A DNA stretch of 64,000 bases, taken from positions 248,001 through 312,000 of the forward strand of contig NZ_FNXF01000004.1 in NCBI RefSeq assembly GCF_900108485.1, in the 5' to 3' direction. Shown here piece after piece: positions 35,296 to 43,626 of the stretch. This DNA comes from Rheinheimera pacifica. Its GTDB lineage: Bacteria; Pseudomonadota; Gammaproteobacteria; Enterobacterales; Alteromonadaceae. Position 1 is the first letter of the stretch. The number at the start of each line of letters is the position of its first letter. The notes below the pieces were generated by a model. It was not told the DNA's origin, made no database searches, and was given only the letters and a program-made list of their open reading frames with translations. The position numbers were made by a program, and so were the translations under genes.

Positions 35296-36552
35296 ATGAC
35301 TAAGTTTAAAAAACTTACTTCAGCTCTTGTTGTAATGACAGTGTTAGGCGCGTGTTTACCGGTTTCTGCAGCTGTACAGCCAAATATGGCAAAAGTAGAA
35401 GAACGTAAAGCCCGTAAGACACAAATTGTTGGCGAGCGGGTTGGTAAAGTTCTGGTTAGCGCCTTTGATCTGTATAACGAAGAGAAGCTGGATGAAGCAA
35501 TCGCTTTGTTGCTTAATGCTAAATCAAGTAATGAGTTTGATACCGCTACGCTGAATCGCTTTTTGGGTAACTTATATGCTACCAAAGACGAAAAGCAGGC
35601 AATCAAGTATCTGACGCTGGCAGTAAAACCAGATGTACTTACTTTTGCTGACCAGTCGGCTTCTATGAAGCTTTTAGCAGATATGTTATTGCAAGATAAG
35701 CAGTATCAGGCTGCAATAAAAGCTTATGAAGACTGGATGATGTTCACAGGTGAGCAAAATTCAGATGCTTATATGCGTATTGCGAACGCTTATTATCTGA
35801 TGGATCAGCATGCTAAGGTTTTAGCACCGGCAGATGATGCAATTCGTTTTGCGCCTAAGCCGATTGAAGGGCCTTATCAGCTTAAGATGGCTGCTTTGTA
35901 TGAAACTAAACGTTACAAAGAGTTAGTAGCGGTAGTGGAAACCATGGTGCAGCTTTTCCCTGAAAATAAGCAATTCTGGGTTTATCTGGGTAATTTTTAT
36001 ACCTTGACTGAAGAATTTGGCAAATCATTGTCTACATTGCAATTAGCCTATTCGCAGGGGTATCTGGAAAAAGACTCTGAAATAAGAATGTTGGCGCAGA
36101 TGTATGCGAATAACAACATTCCTTATAAAGCCGCTACAATAATGGAAAAGTATATGAAGAGCGGTTTGGTTAAGAAAGATAAAACCAACCTGACTTTTAT
36201 TGCTTCAAATTATCAGGCTGCACGCGAGTTTTTAAAGGCTGCTAATTACTATGGCGAAGTTGCTAAGCTGACGAATGACGCAGATGCATATCGTCGTCAG
36301 GGTTCAGCTTACTCTGCTGTGCAGAAGTATAATGAAGCTATTGCTGCTTATGACAAAGCATTATCAATGAATGTTGATAAACCAAGCGGTGTCTATATGA
36401 GCTTAGTGGATGCTTATTTCTATCAGAAGAAATATAAAGAAGCTTATGCTGCATTGATGAATGCGAAGAAAGATCCTGCTATGTCGCGCCAGGTGCGGGG
36501 CTGGGAATCTTATATCAAAGATAAAGCCAAGCAAAACGGCATTACGCTGTAA
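35296..36552 (+). CDS. Tetratricopeptide-repeat protein of the TonB2 operon
   Basis: A 418-residue exported protein, last gene of the DUF3450-ttpC-exbB-exbD-tonB operon. A signal peptide ends near residue 25 (CLPVSA). The rest consists of about nine or ten helix pairs of TPR type, for example AIKAYEDWMMFTGEQNSDAYMRIANAYYLMDQ and YNEAIAAYDKALSMN. TPR genes regularly close TonB2-type clusters in Vibrio/Shewanella; the role is probably as a periplasmic scaffold, but this is inference. A strong terminator follows. Confidence 0.87.
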   Translation: MTKFKKLTSALVVMTVLGACLPVSAAVQPNMAKVEERKARKTQIVGERVGKVLVSAFDLYNEEKLDEAIALLLNAKSSNEFDTATLNRFLGNLYATKDEKQAIKYLTLAVKPDVLTFADQSASMKLLADMLLQDKQYQAAIKAYEDWMMFTGEQNSDAYMRIANAYYLMDQHAKVLAPADDAIRFAPKPIEGPYQLKMAALYETKRYKELVAVVETMVQLFPENKQFWVYLGNFYTLTEEFGKSLSTLQLAYSQGYLEKDSEIRMLAQMYANNNIPYKAATIMEKYMKSGLVKKDKTNLTFIASNYQAAREFLKAANYYGEVAKLTNDADAYRRQGSAYSAVQKYNEAIAAYDKALSMNVDKPSGVYMSLVDAYFYQKKYKEAYAALMNAKKDPAMSRQVRGWESYIKDKAKQNGITL

Positions 36553-36558
36553 TAAAAA

Positions 36559-36583
36559 ACCCCACTTAAGTGGGGTTTTTTTT
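36559..36583. terminator. Bidirectional terminator between the TonB2 operon and prsR
   Basis: ACCCCACTTAAGTGGGGT (36559-36576) is a perfect 18-base palindrome with an A run on the left and eight T on the right. It can serve both convergent transcripts. Confidence 0.88.
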
Positions 36584-36595
36584 AACTACTCTATA

Positions 36596-36616
36596 CAGAT
36601 TTCAGATTTCAGATTT
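36596..36616. repeat. Three tandem copies of CAGATTT at the end of prsR
   Basis: CAGATTT is repeated three times head to tail; the last copy overlaps the prsR stop codon (36609-36611). Changes in copy number would mostly affect the 3' untranslated region. Confidence 0.85.
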
Positions 36617-37967
36617 CAGCTTCAGCATTTCTTAAATCATGCAGGCGATACTTATCAATTAACGCATAAAGAGTCGGCCTGGTGATACCCAGCAAGTCTG
36701 ATGTTTTAGATAAGTTGCCATTAGCAAGTGTATAAGCCTGGCGTATCGCCTGTGTTTCTGCTTGCTCTCTTACTTTACGCAGTGTGCTGGTTTTTACCAT
36801 TTCCTTGTTGCTAAGGCCTAAATCGTCCGCAGTAATCAGTTTGCTATCTGCCAGTATTACCGCTGATTTAAGCTTATTTTGCAGTTCACGAATATTACCT
36901 GGCCAAGGATGCTGCAACATAGCTTGCATAGCACAGTCTGAAAAGCCCTGTACGTGGCTGTTAAACTCTATATTGAATTTCGTCAGTAATGCTTTAGCGA
37001 TAACAATAATATCGTGGCCACGCTGGCGTAACGGGGGTATTGCCAGGGTTATTTCACTTACCCGATAATATAAATCTTCGCGGAAACTTTGTACTGCAAC
37101 CATTTCCGCCAAATTACGGTGTGTTGCGCAAATTACTCTGACATCGACTTCTATTTCCTGACGTCCGCCCACACGCTCAATAACCCTTTCCTGTAAAAAG
37201 CGTAGCATTTTGGCTTGCAGGCTCAGTGGCATGTCGCCGATTTCGTCCAGCAGCAGTGTTCCGCCGTTAGCACATTCTATTTTGCCCAACGTGGTTTTAT
37301 TAGCGCCGGTAAAAGCGCCTTTTTCATAACCGAACAGTTCGCTTTCCAGTAAATTCTCTGGTATCGATGCGCAGTTAATGGCCACGAAAGGTTTATTTAC
37401 CCTTGGACTTTGGCGGTGAATAGCCCGGGCAAACACTTCTTTACCAGTACCACTTTCGCCAAGTAATAAAGTGGTAATTTCTGTCGGTGCTATTTTTTCT
37501 ACTGTACGACAGGCGCGCATAATGGCATCACTATTGCCAATAATATCGCTGCTTGTGCCGCCGGCGGCTTTTAGTGCCTGATTTTCTGTTTCTAGCTGAC
37601 TAAGTTTAAAGGCTCTGGTCAGGATCACATTTAAAACATCGATATTAATCGGCTTTTGATAATAGTCATAAGCGCCCAGCGCAACAGCTTTAAGCGCATG
37701 ATCGTTATCATTGCTACCGGTGATGACAATAACTTTGCAGTTTGGCTGTAGTGACAGTATTTCACTTAAACACGCCAGGCCTTCGGTTGCATTTGCCGGA
37801 TCGGGAGGTAAACCAAGATCGAGTGTGACAACCTCTGGCTCATACCGCCTTAGTTGTGTCAGTGCTGAAGAACGGTCCTGAGCAAACACCAGTTCGTAGT
37901 CCGGTAAACTCCATTTCAGCTGCTTCTGGATGCCAATATCATCTTCTATGACCAATAAGGTCTTCAT
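36609..37967 (-). CDS. prsR: PrsR-type sigma-54-dependent response regulator
   Basis: Transcription activator of the PEP-CTERM-box response regulator family, 452 residues. The receiver domain carries phosphoacceptor Asp50 in VVTLDLGLPP. The AAA+ domain has Walker A GESGTGKE (about residues 169-176), the sigma-54 contact loop GAFTGA, and the sensor region NIRELQNKLKSAV. A Fis-type helix-turn-helix ends the protein (GNLSKTSDLLGITRPTLYALIDKY). In other bacteria PrsK/PrsR control exopolysaccharide and PEP-CTERM protein genes. Here neither exosortase nor polysaccharide genes are visible, so the regulon lies elsewhere. It is 34 bases downstream of prsK. Confidence 0.92.
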   Translation of the reverse strand: MKTLLVIEDDIGIQKQLKWSLPDYELVFAQDRSSALTQLRRYEPEVVTLDLGLPPDPANATEGLACLSEILSLQPNCKVIVITGSNDNDHALKAVALGAYDYYQKPINIDVLNVILTRAFKLSQLETENQALKAAGGTSSDIIGNSDAIMRACRTVEKIAPTEITTLLLGESGTGKEVFARAIHRQSPRVNKPFVAINCASIPENLLESELFGYEKGAFTGANKTTLGKIECANGGTLLLDEIGDMPLSLQAKMLRFLQERVIERVGGRQEIEVDVRVICATHRNLAEMVAVQSFREDLYYRVSEITLAIPPLRQRGHDIIVIAKALLTKFNIEFNSHVQGFSDCAMQAMLQHPWPGNIRELQNKLKSAVILADSKLITADDLGLSNKEMVKTSTLRKVREQAETQAIRQAYTLANGNLSKTSDLLGITRPTLYALIDKYRLHDLRNAEAEI

Positions 37968-38001
37968 AAAACAGTCCTTGTATTTACATCAATAAACGTG
38001 A

Positions 38002-40023
38002 TTAGTGTAAAGGAAGAATAAGCGTAAAGGTAGTTCCCACTCCTTCTGTACTTTCTACCTGCAACTGGCCATTATGCTGTCTGGCAAAGTGTAGCGCATC
38101 ATAGGCACCTACGCCCATACCCGCATTACCTTTTGTTGAGTCAAATGGCTTAAATAAACGCTCGCTGATAAATTCAGCTGACATACCGCAGCCAGTGTCC
38201 TGGATGCTGATGTACAGCTGTGAGTCGTCGCAGTTAACATCAATCAGTATTTTACCGTCGCTGGCTGTAGCATGCTGGGCGTTATCAATTAAGTGGTAGA
38301 GCACACTGGCAAAACGTTCTTTGTTTAACACCAACTCTGCATCACGTCTCACGTTATATTGAGGTAGCGGCTGTTTGGCTGCACAGCGCTGAGTGATCAC
38401 CTCGCGTACAACAGATGAAATACTGATCATAGTATCCTGACTTGACTCAGCCCGTTTGCTGCTCAGTTGTGACAACATATTCTGCAAGCGTTGCTGCATA
38501 GCGGCGAGCGTATCGAAGCTGTCATTGATAAACTCAGGATTAGTCCGGTGTTTTATGCTGTTTGTCAGCATTAAATCAATTTGTGCTTTGATGTTTTTCA
38601 GATCGTGGACAACAAAAGCTGACATCCGGCTAAAGGCAGCAAATTGGGCATTTTCACTGAGCTTCTGGCTGGCTTGCATTAACTGCAGATAGCTGGATAT
38701 CTGCTCTGCCACCAGCATCAGGTAGTCACGCAGCTCCCAGTTGAGATACTGACGGTCTACATCCGGTGCGTTTATCAGACACAAGCCCCAAAGATCATTG
38801 TCGGAGTGGATAGGAATAATTAACTGGATATCAATGTCACTTAAATTATGTTTTTGACAAAATGGGTCTTTTTTATCTGCCAGATCGACTATCCAGTTTT
38901 TACCGGCAAATTGTTGTACATATTGTTTTAGTAATTCTGTTTCACTGTTATTCAGTGCAGGGCGGTTAATACGGGCCAGTGTGGTTAGCGCAGAAGTGCC
39001 CTCCAGTTTGACCAGACAGCCCCGGCTGTAATTGACAGAGTTTATCCAGGTTTGCAAAATAGTCTGGTATTGATCTGATTTGGTAATATCGACAAGCCGT
39101 AATTGTCGTGTCAGCTCCAGCCATTTCACACGATAATCAAACTTGTTAGCAAAGAAATGTTTTTCAATAAATACTTTTAGTTTACGTCTTACTGCACCGG
39201 ACAACAGCAATACGGCTAACATAGCAAAACCCAGCACTAAAAAGGTAGTTTGCAGCAGGTTTGACCAGGTGCCACCGATATAACGAATATAAAAGCCTGC
39301 AACAGCGATAAGGCAAAGGTAGATACCTGCAGCAAGCACCAGCGAACTTTGCAGCACGATATCCCGTGACACATACACATTGATGCCCCAGGCCTGTACG
39401 CGGCGCACTGAAATAATCAGCAGCGGTACTATGGCAGCATAAACAAAACCGCGGGCTGACCAGAGCTGGTTATCTACCTGACCAAATAATGCCGATTCAG
39501 CCAGCAGAATAAAGTCGAATAATGCGCAAACCGTTATGCCCAGCACCAGAGGTTTATATTGCCAGCGGTTGGCAGCGGCTTTACGGTACATTGTTTCCAG
39601 CAATGCCAGTTGCAGCACGCAGATAGCCAGGCTGCCGGTAAAAATCAGGTTCATCGAAATCAGCTGCAGGTAACACAGTAATGCCCAGCAGCTTATGGTG
39701 AGCACTAACAACTGTACGGAGCGCTTTTTCAGCAGCAAGCTTAATGATTGCTCGGCACTGCCAAGTGCCGCCAGTAAAAATAACAGCAACACCAGATTCC
39801 GGCTGAGCTCTAATAGCAAAGATACCGGCGTAACGTATGGCGCAAAGCCTGTCAGCATATAATAGGCTGCCCATACTGTATTAAACAGCGACCAGGCCAG
39901 CAGCAGTGAGCGTGGCAGGTTTTTAACCCGGGTAGCGAGTGTCAGCAGAAAGAAAAACAAGTTAGCAACACAGGCTAAGCCAAAGCCAATCCGGTCCAGC
40001 GCCAGTTCTGTTAATAAATCCAT
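38002..40023 (-). CDS. prsK: PrsK-type membrane sensor histidine kinase
   Basis: A 673-residue kinase with about ten N-terminal transmembrane helices (residues 1-275), a GAF-like cytoplasmic domain (about residues 310-450), a dimerisation/phosphoacceptor region with the unusual H-box VVHDLKNIKAQIDLML, and a C-terminal HATPase with NAQHATASDG, DTGCGMS and GMGVGAYDALHFARQHNG. This matches the PEP-CTERM system kinase PrsK. It is co-directional with prsR downstream and with the serine protease gene 38 bases upstream. Confidence 0.92.
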   Translation of the reverse strand: MDLLTELALDRIGFGLACVANLFFFLLTLATRVKNLPRSLLLAWSLFNTVWAAYYMLTGFAPYVTPVSLLLELSRNLVLLLFLLAALGSAEQSLSLLLKKRSVQLLVLTISCWALLCYLQLISMNLIFTGSLAICVLQLALLETMYRKAAANRWQYKPLVLGITVCALFDFILLAESALFGQVDNQLWSARGFVYAAIVPLLIISVRRVQAWGINVYVSRDIVLQSSLVLAAGIYLCLIAVAGFYIRYIGGTWSNLLQTTFLVLGFAMLAVLLLSGAVRRKLKVFIEKHFFANKFDYRVKWLELTRQLRLVDITKSDQYQTILQTWINSVNYSRGCLVKLEGTSALTTLARINRPALNNSETELLKQYVQQFAGKNWIVDLADKKDPFCQKHNLSDIDIQLIIPIHSDNDLWGLCLINAPDVDRQYLNWELRDYLMLVAEQISSYLQLMQASQKLSENAQFAAFSRMSAFVVHDLKNIKAQIDLMLTNSIKHRTNPEFINDSFDTLAAMQQRLQNMLSQLSSKRAESSQDTMISISSVVREVITQRCAAKQPLPQYNVRRDAELVLNKERFASVLYHLIDNAQHATASDGKILIDVNCDDSQLYISIQDTGCGMSAEFISERLFKPFDSTKGNAGMGVGAYDALHFARQHNGQLQVESTEGVGTTFTLILPLH

Positions 40024-40061
40024 CTGAGTCTATCCATAAAAGCTGAAAATGTGTTTGCTGC

Positions 40062-40808
40062 TTATTGCGTTAGTAATGGCAGCAAAAATTTTACCGGAAT
40101 AGCATAAGTGATGCCGCTTGGATCGCTCAGTACCGCTTCTCTGGTCGATTTCACATATACCTTATTAATAATGCCTATTACCTGAGCGGTGTTTGCATCA
40201 AACAAAGGGCTACCGCTATTGCCAGGGTAAGCTGTTGCATCCAGTTGATACACCATAAAAGGCTGGCGCAATTGACGCAGCGCAGAAGCTTGTAGCTGGC
40301 CGGAGTGATCAGCCGGGATTGCAATGGGGGTTACCGCGGAAATTATACCTCTGTGGGTAGCGGGGTATAAGCCCAGTACGGCGCTAATAGGAAAACCGGT
40401 AAAGGCGATTTCAGTTCCTTCATTAATAAATTCGGCATCGGCCAGTGTCGCCGCAGGCAATTTGGCCTCGATCGTCAATACCGCTAAGTCATGAGCTGTT
40501 TGCGTTTTAGTGTCGATAATCTGGTGAATTTGGATATTGTCAGCCTGGCCGGATAAAACAACATAGGATTCGTTGCGTTTTACATCCGGAGCTGTGGCAA
40601 TGACATGATAATTAGTCACTATTTTACTGCCATCGGCGACAACAAAACCGGTGCCAACCAACCTGACACGAGGCGATGCCAGCGGACTAAACACACCTAT
40701 AGCCACGACAGAGGGTTTTATTTTTTTGATGCTGTCCTGCAGCGCAGCTTGAGCCGGTAAGGCCAGATGCCACAGCAGTGCAATACACAATAGTGCTTTA
40801 TATTTCAT
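40062..40808 (-). CDS. Secreted trypsin-like serine protease (S1C/DegP-like, no PDZ)
   Basis: A 248-residue exported protease with a signal peptide (cleavage after about residue 21, PAQA). The catalytic triad is visible: His68 in TNYHVI, Asp107 in AHDLAVL and Ser198 in YPGNSGSPLF. No PDZ domain follows, unlike DegP/DegS, so it is a single-domain protease. It is the first gene of a likely protease-prsK-prsR unit on the minus strand; perhaps it processes a component connected with that signalling system, but this is a guess. Confidence 0.88.
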   Translation of the reverse strand: MKYKALLCIALLWHLALPAQAALQDSIKKIKPSVVAIGVFSPLASPRVRLVGTGFVVADGSKIVTNYHVIATAPDVKRNESYVVLSGQADNIQIHQIIDTKTQTAHDLAVLTIEAKLPAATLADAEFINEGTEIAFTGFPISAVLGLYPATHRGIISAVTPIAIPADHSGQLQASALRQLRQPFMVYQLDATAYPGNSGSPLFDANTAQVIGIINKVYVKSTREAVLSDPSGITYAIPVKFLLPLLTQ

Positions 40809-40944
40809 TCAGACATTCCCTATCTAAGTTATTGTGTTAGGGCACTATACTAGCCCAATTTGCTTGAAATAGCTGCAGTGTTATATGGCAAGCAGCGGAA
40901 TTTGCCCCATACTAAGGAGTGGATATTCAGGCAAAGGATGCTGT

Positions 40945-41790
40945 ATGCCAGTTAGTACAGGTAAAGAGATAGTGCCTATCTTCTCGGGTGGCGGTACCCG
41001 GCTCAGTTGTTATATTGGCATACTACAGGCGTTGCAGGATATGCAATTTCGTTTCCGGCATCTGGTGGGCGTGTCTGGCGGTAGTATCGTCGCGGCACTT
41101 TATGCAACCGGCTGGGATCTTGCCAGCCTCAAAGCACTGGCATTGCAAACTGATTTCAGGCAATTCTGGAGTTTTTCAGTTACATCACTATTGCGCACCG
41201 GCGGCTTATGTAATGGTGATAAATTTGAAGCCTGGCTCGACAAACAGTTGCAAGGTGTCACCTTTGCCGATCTACCCTATGATTTGCATGTACTGGCAAC
41301 AGATATTAACGGTGGGGGCCCCGTGGTGTTTAACCGGCTATACACACCACATCTTAAAGTGTCGAAGGCCGTGCGTTTTTCTATGTCTATTCCGCTGTTT
41401 TTTTCGTTTCAGCCGTTTAAAAATCATATTATGACCGATGGGGTCATTTTGTCTGAAGATGCCTTGCACCATGACTGGTCAGGCTCGGGGCTGCCGCTTA
41501 TTTGCTTTCGGTTAAAAAGTGATGCTGAAGCCAAACCTGTACAAACCAGCCGTTATTTCCCGCTGATATCGTATATTTATATGCTGATCCGCACCTTTAT
41601 GAGCGCAGTATCACGCGAGTATGTACACGCTGAATACTGGCACAATACGATAGTGATCAACACCGGCAGCATCTCGGCTGTCGATTTTGCCCTGACTGTA
41701 GAGCAGAAGCTGCAGTTATTTGACACCGGTTATCAGACCGCTTGCGCCATAGTGCCGTTAAAGTTGGCAGGGTTATTTGAGACGCAATAA
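40945..41790 (+). CDS. Patatin-like phospholipase family protein
   Basis: A 281-residue serine lipid hydrolase of the patatin type. The ATG at 40945 has AAAGGA six bases upstream (40933-40938), better supported than the longer ORF from 40885. The oxyanion-hole motif FSGGGTRL (about residues 13-20), nucleophile Ser44 in GVSGGS and the dyad Asp165 in TDGVI can be placed. The usual Asp-Gly-Gly/Ala is Asp-Gly-Val. It is divergent from the protease-prsK-prsR unit. The substrate is unknown; no signal peptide is seen. Confidence 0.88.
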   Translation: MPVSTGKEIVPIFSGGGTRLSCYIGILQALQDMQFRFRHLVGVSGGSIVAALYATGWDLASLKALALQTDFRQFWSFSVTSLLRTGGLCNGDKFEAWLDKQLQGVTFADLPYDLHVLATDINGGGPVVFNRLYTPHLKVSKAVRFSMSIPLFFSFQPFKNHIMTDGVILSEDALHHDWSGSGLPLICFRLKSDAEAKPVQTSRYFPLISYIYMLIRTFMSAVSREYVHAEYWHNTIVINTGSISAVDFALTVEQKLQLFDTGYQTACAIVPLKLAGLFETQ

Positions 41791-41791
41791 A

Positions 41792-41814
41792 AAAGCCACT
41801 GCGACAGTGGCTTT
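41792..41814. terminator. Terminator between patatin gene and leucine dehydrogenase
   Basis: AAAGCCACTG pairs with CAGTGGCTTT across the loop CGA. On the minus strand it is followed by a run of T, so it mainly ends leucine dehydrogenase transcripts. On the plus strand the T run is short. Confidence 0.8.
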
Positions 41815-41835
41815 AAGGTAGGTTGCGTTAAGCGA

Positions 41836-42879
41836 TTATTGCTTGCCGCGGCGAATAATTTCCTGCGCCATTAAATCAGCCACCAGGCTGGTAGCTTGGT
41901 TTTCTGCATCAGCGCGTTGGAAAATATTCAGCAGCGTATCGTAGATAGCGTTTACTTTCGCCGTTGATTCTTCAACGCTGTAACCCTGGGGCCGCATTTC
42001 AGAGGCAACATTAATAATACCACCGGCGTTAATAACGTAATCCGGCGCGTACAAAATACCTTTTTGGCGCAAAACGTCGCCATGACGGGCTTCTTTTAAC
42101 TGATTATTGGCACAGCCGGCAACAATACGGGCTTTTAACTGCGCAATGGTGTCGTCGTTAATTGTGGCACCCAGAGCGCAAGGTGCATAGATATCGGCAT
42201 CCGCAGCATATATCTCATCCAGGCCCACAGCAGTAGCGCCAAATTGGCTTACAGCGCGCTGTACGGCATCCTGATTAATATCAGTAACAATTAACTTAGC
42301 GCCTTCTTTATGCAGGTGTTCGCATAAATAGAACCCCACACTGCCAAGGCCCTGTACTGCAACTGTTTTGCCGGTTAAATCGTCAGAGCCAAACTGGTGT
42401 TTAGCCGCAGCTTTAATACCACGATAGGTACCCAAAGCAGTAAAAGGTGCCGGGTTACCACTTTTACCTTCCAGACCTGCAACAAAAGGGGTTTCTTTAT
42501 TGACGATCATAATATCGCCGGTAGTAATATTAACGTCTTCGGCACTGTAATAGCTGCCAGACAGCCGGTGGATCATACGGCCAAAGGCACGGAATAATGC
42601 TTCGGATTTAATTTTTTTCGCATCGCCGATAATAACAGATTTGCCACCGCCTAAAGGCAAGCCAGCCATAGCATTTTTGTAGGTCATACCGCGGGATAAA
42701 CGCAGAACATCATGCAAAGCAGCATCGTCGGAGACATAGTCCCATAAGCGGCAGCCGCCTACAGCCGGGCCAAGTGCAGTGCTATGCACGGCAATAATTG
42801 CTTTTAAACCGGTTTCTGCATCGCTGCAAAATACAACCTGTTCATGATTATCGAATTCAGAATGATTAAATACCGCCAC
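41836..42879 (-). CDS. Leucine (branched-chain/phenylalanine) dehydrogenase
   Basis: NAD-dependent amino-acid dehydrogenase of the Leu/Phe/Val group that deaminates branched-chain amino acids to 2-oxo acids. The 347-residue product contains [10 protein letters not shown], the catalytic lysine region [14 protein letters not shown] (about residues 75-88) and a Rossmann [13 protein letters not shown] (about residues 180-192). [16 protein letters not shown] lies near the C-terminus. It is usually the first step in Leu/Ile/Val catabolism. The upstream gap has clustered TTGTC/GACAA motifs. Confidence 0.94.
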   Translation of the reverse strand: MAVFNHSEFDNHEQVVFCSDAETGLKAIIAVHSTALGPAVGGCRLWDYVSDDAALHDVLRLSRGMTYKNAMAGLPLGGGKSVIIGDAKKIKSEALFRAFGRMIHRLSGSYYSAEDVNITTGDIMIVNKETPFVAGLEGKSGNPAPFTALGTYRGIKAAAKHQFGSDDLTGKTVAVQGLGSVGFYLCEHLHKEGAKLIVTDINQDAVQRAVSQFGATAVGLDEIYAADADIYAPCALGATINDDTIAQLKARIVAGCANNQLKEARHGDVLRQKGILYAPDYVINAGGIINVASEMRPQGYSVEESTAKVNAIYDTLLNIFQRADAENQATSLVADLMAQEIIRRGKQ

Positions 42880-43035
42880 GACTGATTTCTCCGCTTATTG
42901 ATAGCCTGAAATACTCAGGCCATTATGTCTGGTTAATGGCCGCACAGAAGGCGGCATTTTTGCGCGGCGAAATGTAGCATTTCAACCCCGGTTTCACCAG
43001 AATCAAACCAAAAAAATATCTGGTCTGTCCAGGCG

Positions 43036-43070
43036 ATTGTCGACAATGTATGACAACACTTGATTGTCGG
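43036..43070. promoter_or_regulatory. Cluster of TTGTC/GACAA motifs, candidate operator
   Basis: A perfect 12-base palindrome ATTGTCGACAAT (43036-43047) is followed by TGACAA (43051-43056) and GATTGTCGG (43062-43070): four TTGTC half-sites in 35 bases. The array lies between the divergent leucine dehydrogenase and DUF4826 genes. The TTGT-N2-ACAA shape resembles GntR-family operators. The cognate regulator is unknown. Confidence 0.4.
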
Positions 43071-43118
43071 TGGCCAGTCACCTAAAGTAGCAAAAACTTA
43101 CAAGCAGGACGTCGTATA

Positions 43119-43547
43119 ATGAGTGAGCAGTTAACTTCGCAACAAATTGAACAAGCCCGTGCAGAATGGGTAAGAGCACAGTTTCAGAAGGCCAACGAGT
43201 ATTTAGCCAGCAAAGGTATAGTACCCGACAATGTTGCCGCGTCAGAAAGCCGCTATTTGCCACCTTATATGGCGGTATGGAAGCTAAATACTAAAGATAA
43301 GCAGTCATATTGGGTAATAAGTGGCGACCTGCCGACCGATCATATGGCGTTTGCTGCCGCGCCTAACGCCAGAGATGCGGTAAGAGCGTTTTCAATGCAC
43401 TGGCAGCTAAAAGCCCAGCAGATTATTGATGCCGGCATCAAGGATAAAACCCAGCAGGATTTTGCCAATTTGCTGATTAACCGCGCACATAGCCTGTACG
43501 ATATGTTCAGCCAGGATCAGCTTTGGCAGGCAGAAGCTGTCAGTTAA
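43119..43547 (+). CDS. DUF4826 family protein
   Basis: A 142-residue cytoplasmic protein with no signal peptide or membrane segment. The central RYLPPYMAVWKLNTKDKQSYWVISGDLPTDHMAF and the helical second half match the DUF4826 family as I remember it; its function is unknown. It is preceded by AGGAC near its start, divergent from leucine dehydrogenase and followed by a strong terminator, so it is probably monocistronic. Confidence 0.78.
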   Translation: MSEQLTSQQIEQARAEWVRAQFQKANEYLASKGIVPDNVAASESRYLPPYMAVWKLNTKDKQSYWVISGDLPTDHMAFAAAPNARDAVRAFSMHWQLKAQQIIDAGIKDKTQQDFANLLINRAHSLYDMFSQDQLWQAEAVS

Positions 43548-43572
43548 CTGTATTTATTGCTTTACGAATAAT

Positions 43573-43601
43573 AAAAAACCGCATTATTTGCGGTTTTTTT
43601 T
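43573..43601. terminator. Bidirectional terminator between DUF4826 gene and roxA
   Basis: AAAAAACCGCA pairs with TGCGGTTTTTT around the loop TTATT. A-rich on the left and T-rich on the right, it can act in both directions for the convergent genes. Confidence 0.87.
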
Positions 43602-43626
43602 ATCAATATTTTAAGGTGTCGTGCAT

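Noticed and set aside
31586..36552. Shift to AT-richer, GAA/CGT/GTT-type codons in the TonB2 operon, considered as horizontal transfer
   Set aside because: The same codons are favoured by the glycolytic and ribosome-linked genes here; high expression explains it better. The cluster is normal for the group.
36461..36685. ORF spanning the end of the TPR gene and the terminator
   Set aside because: It reads through a perfect terminator hairpin and the CAGATTT repeats; product is low complexity.
40884..40906. TGGCAA...TTTGC resembling a sigma-54 promoter near the patatin gene
   Set aside because: The GG and GC elements are about 15 bases apart instead of 10, so it cannot be a functional -24/-12 promoter.
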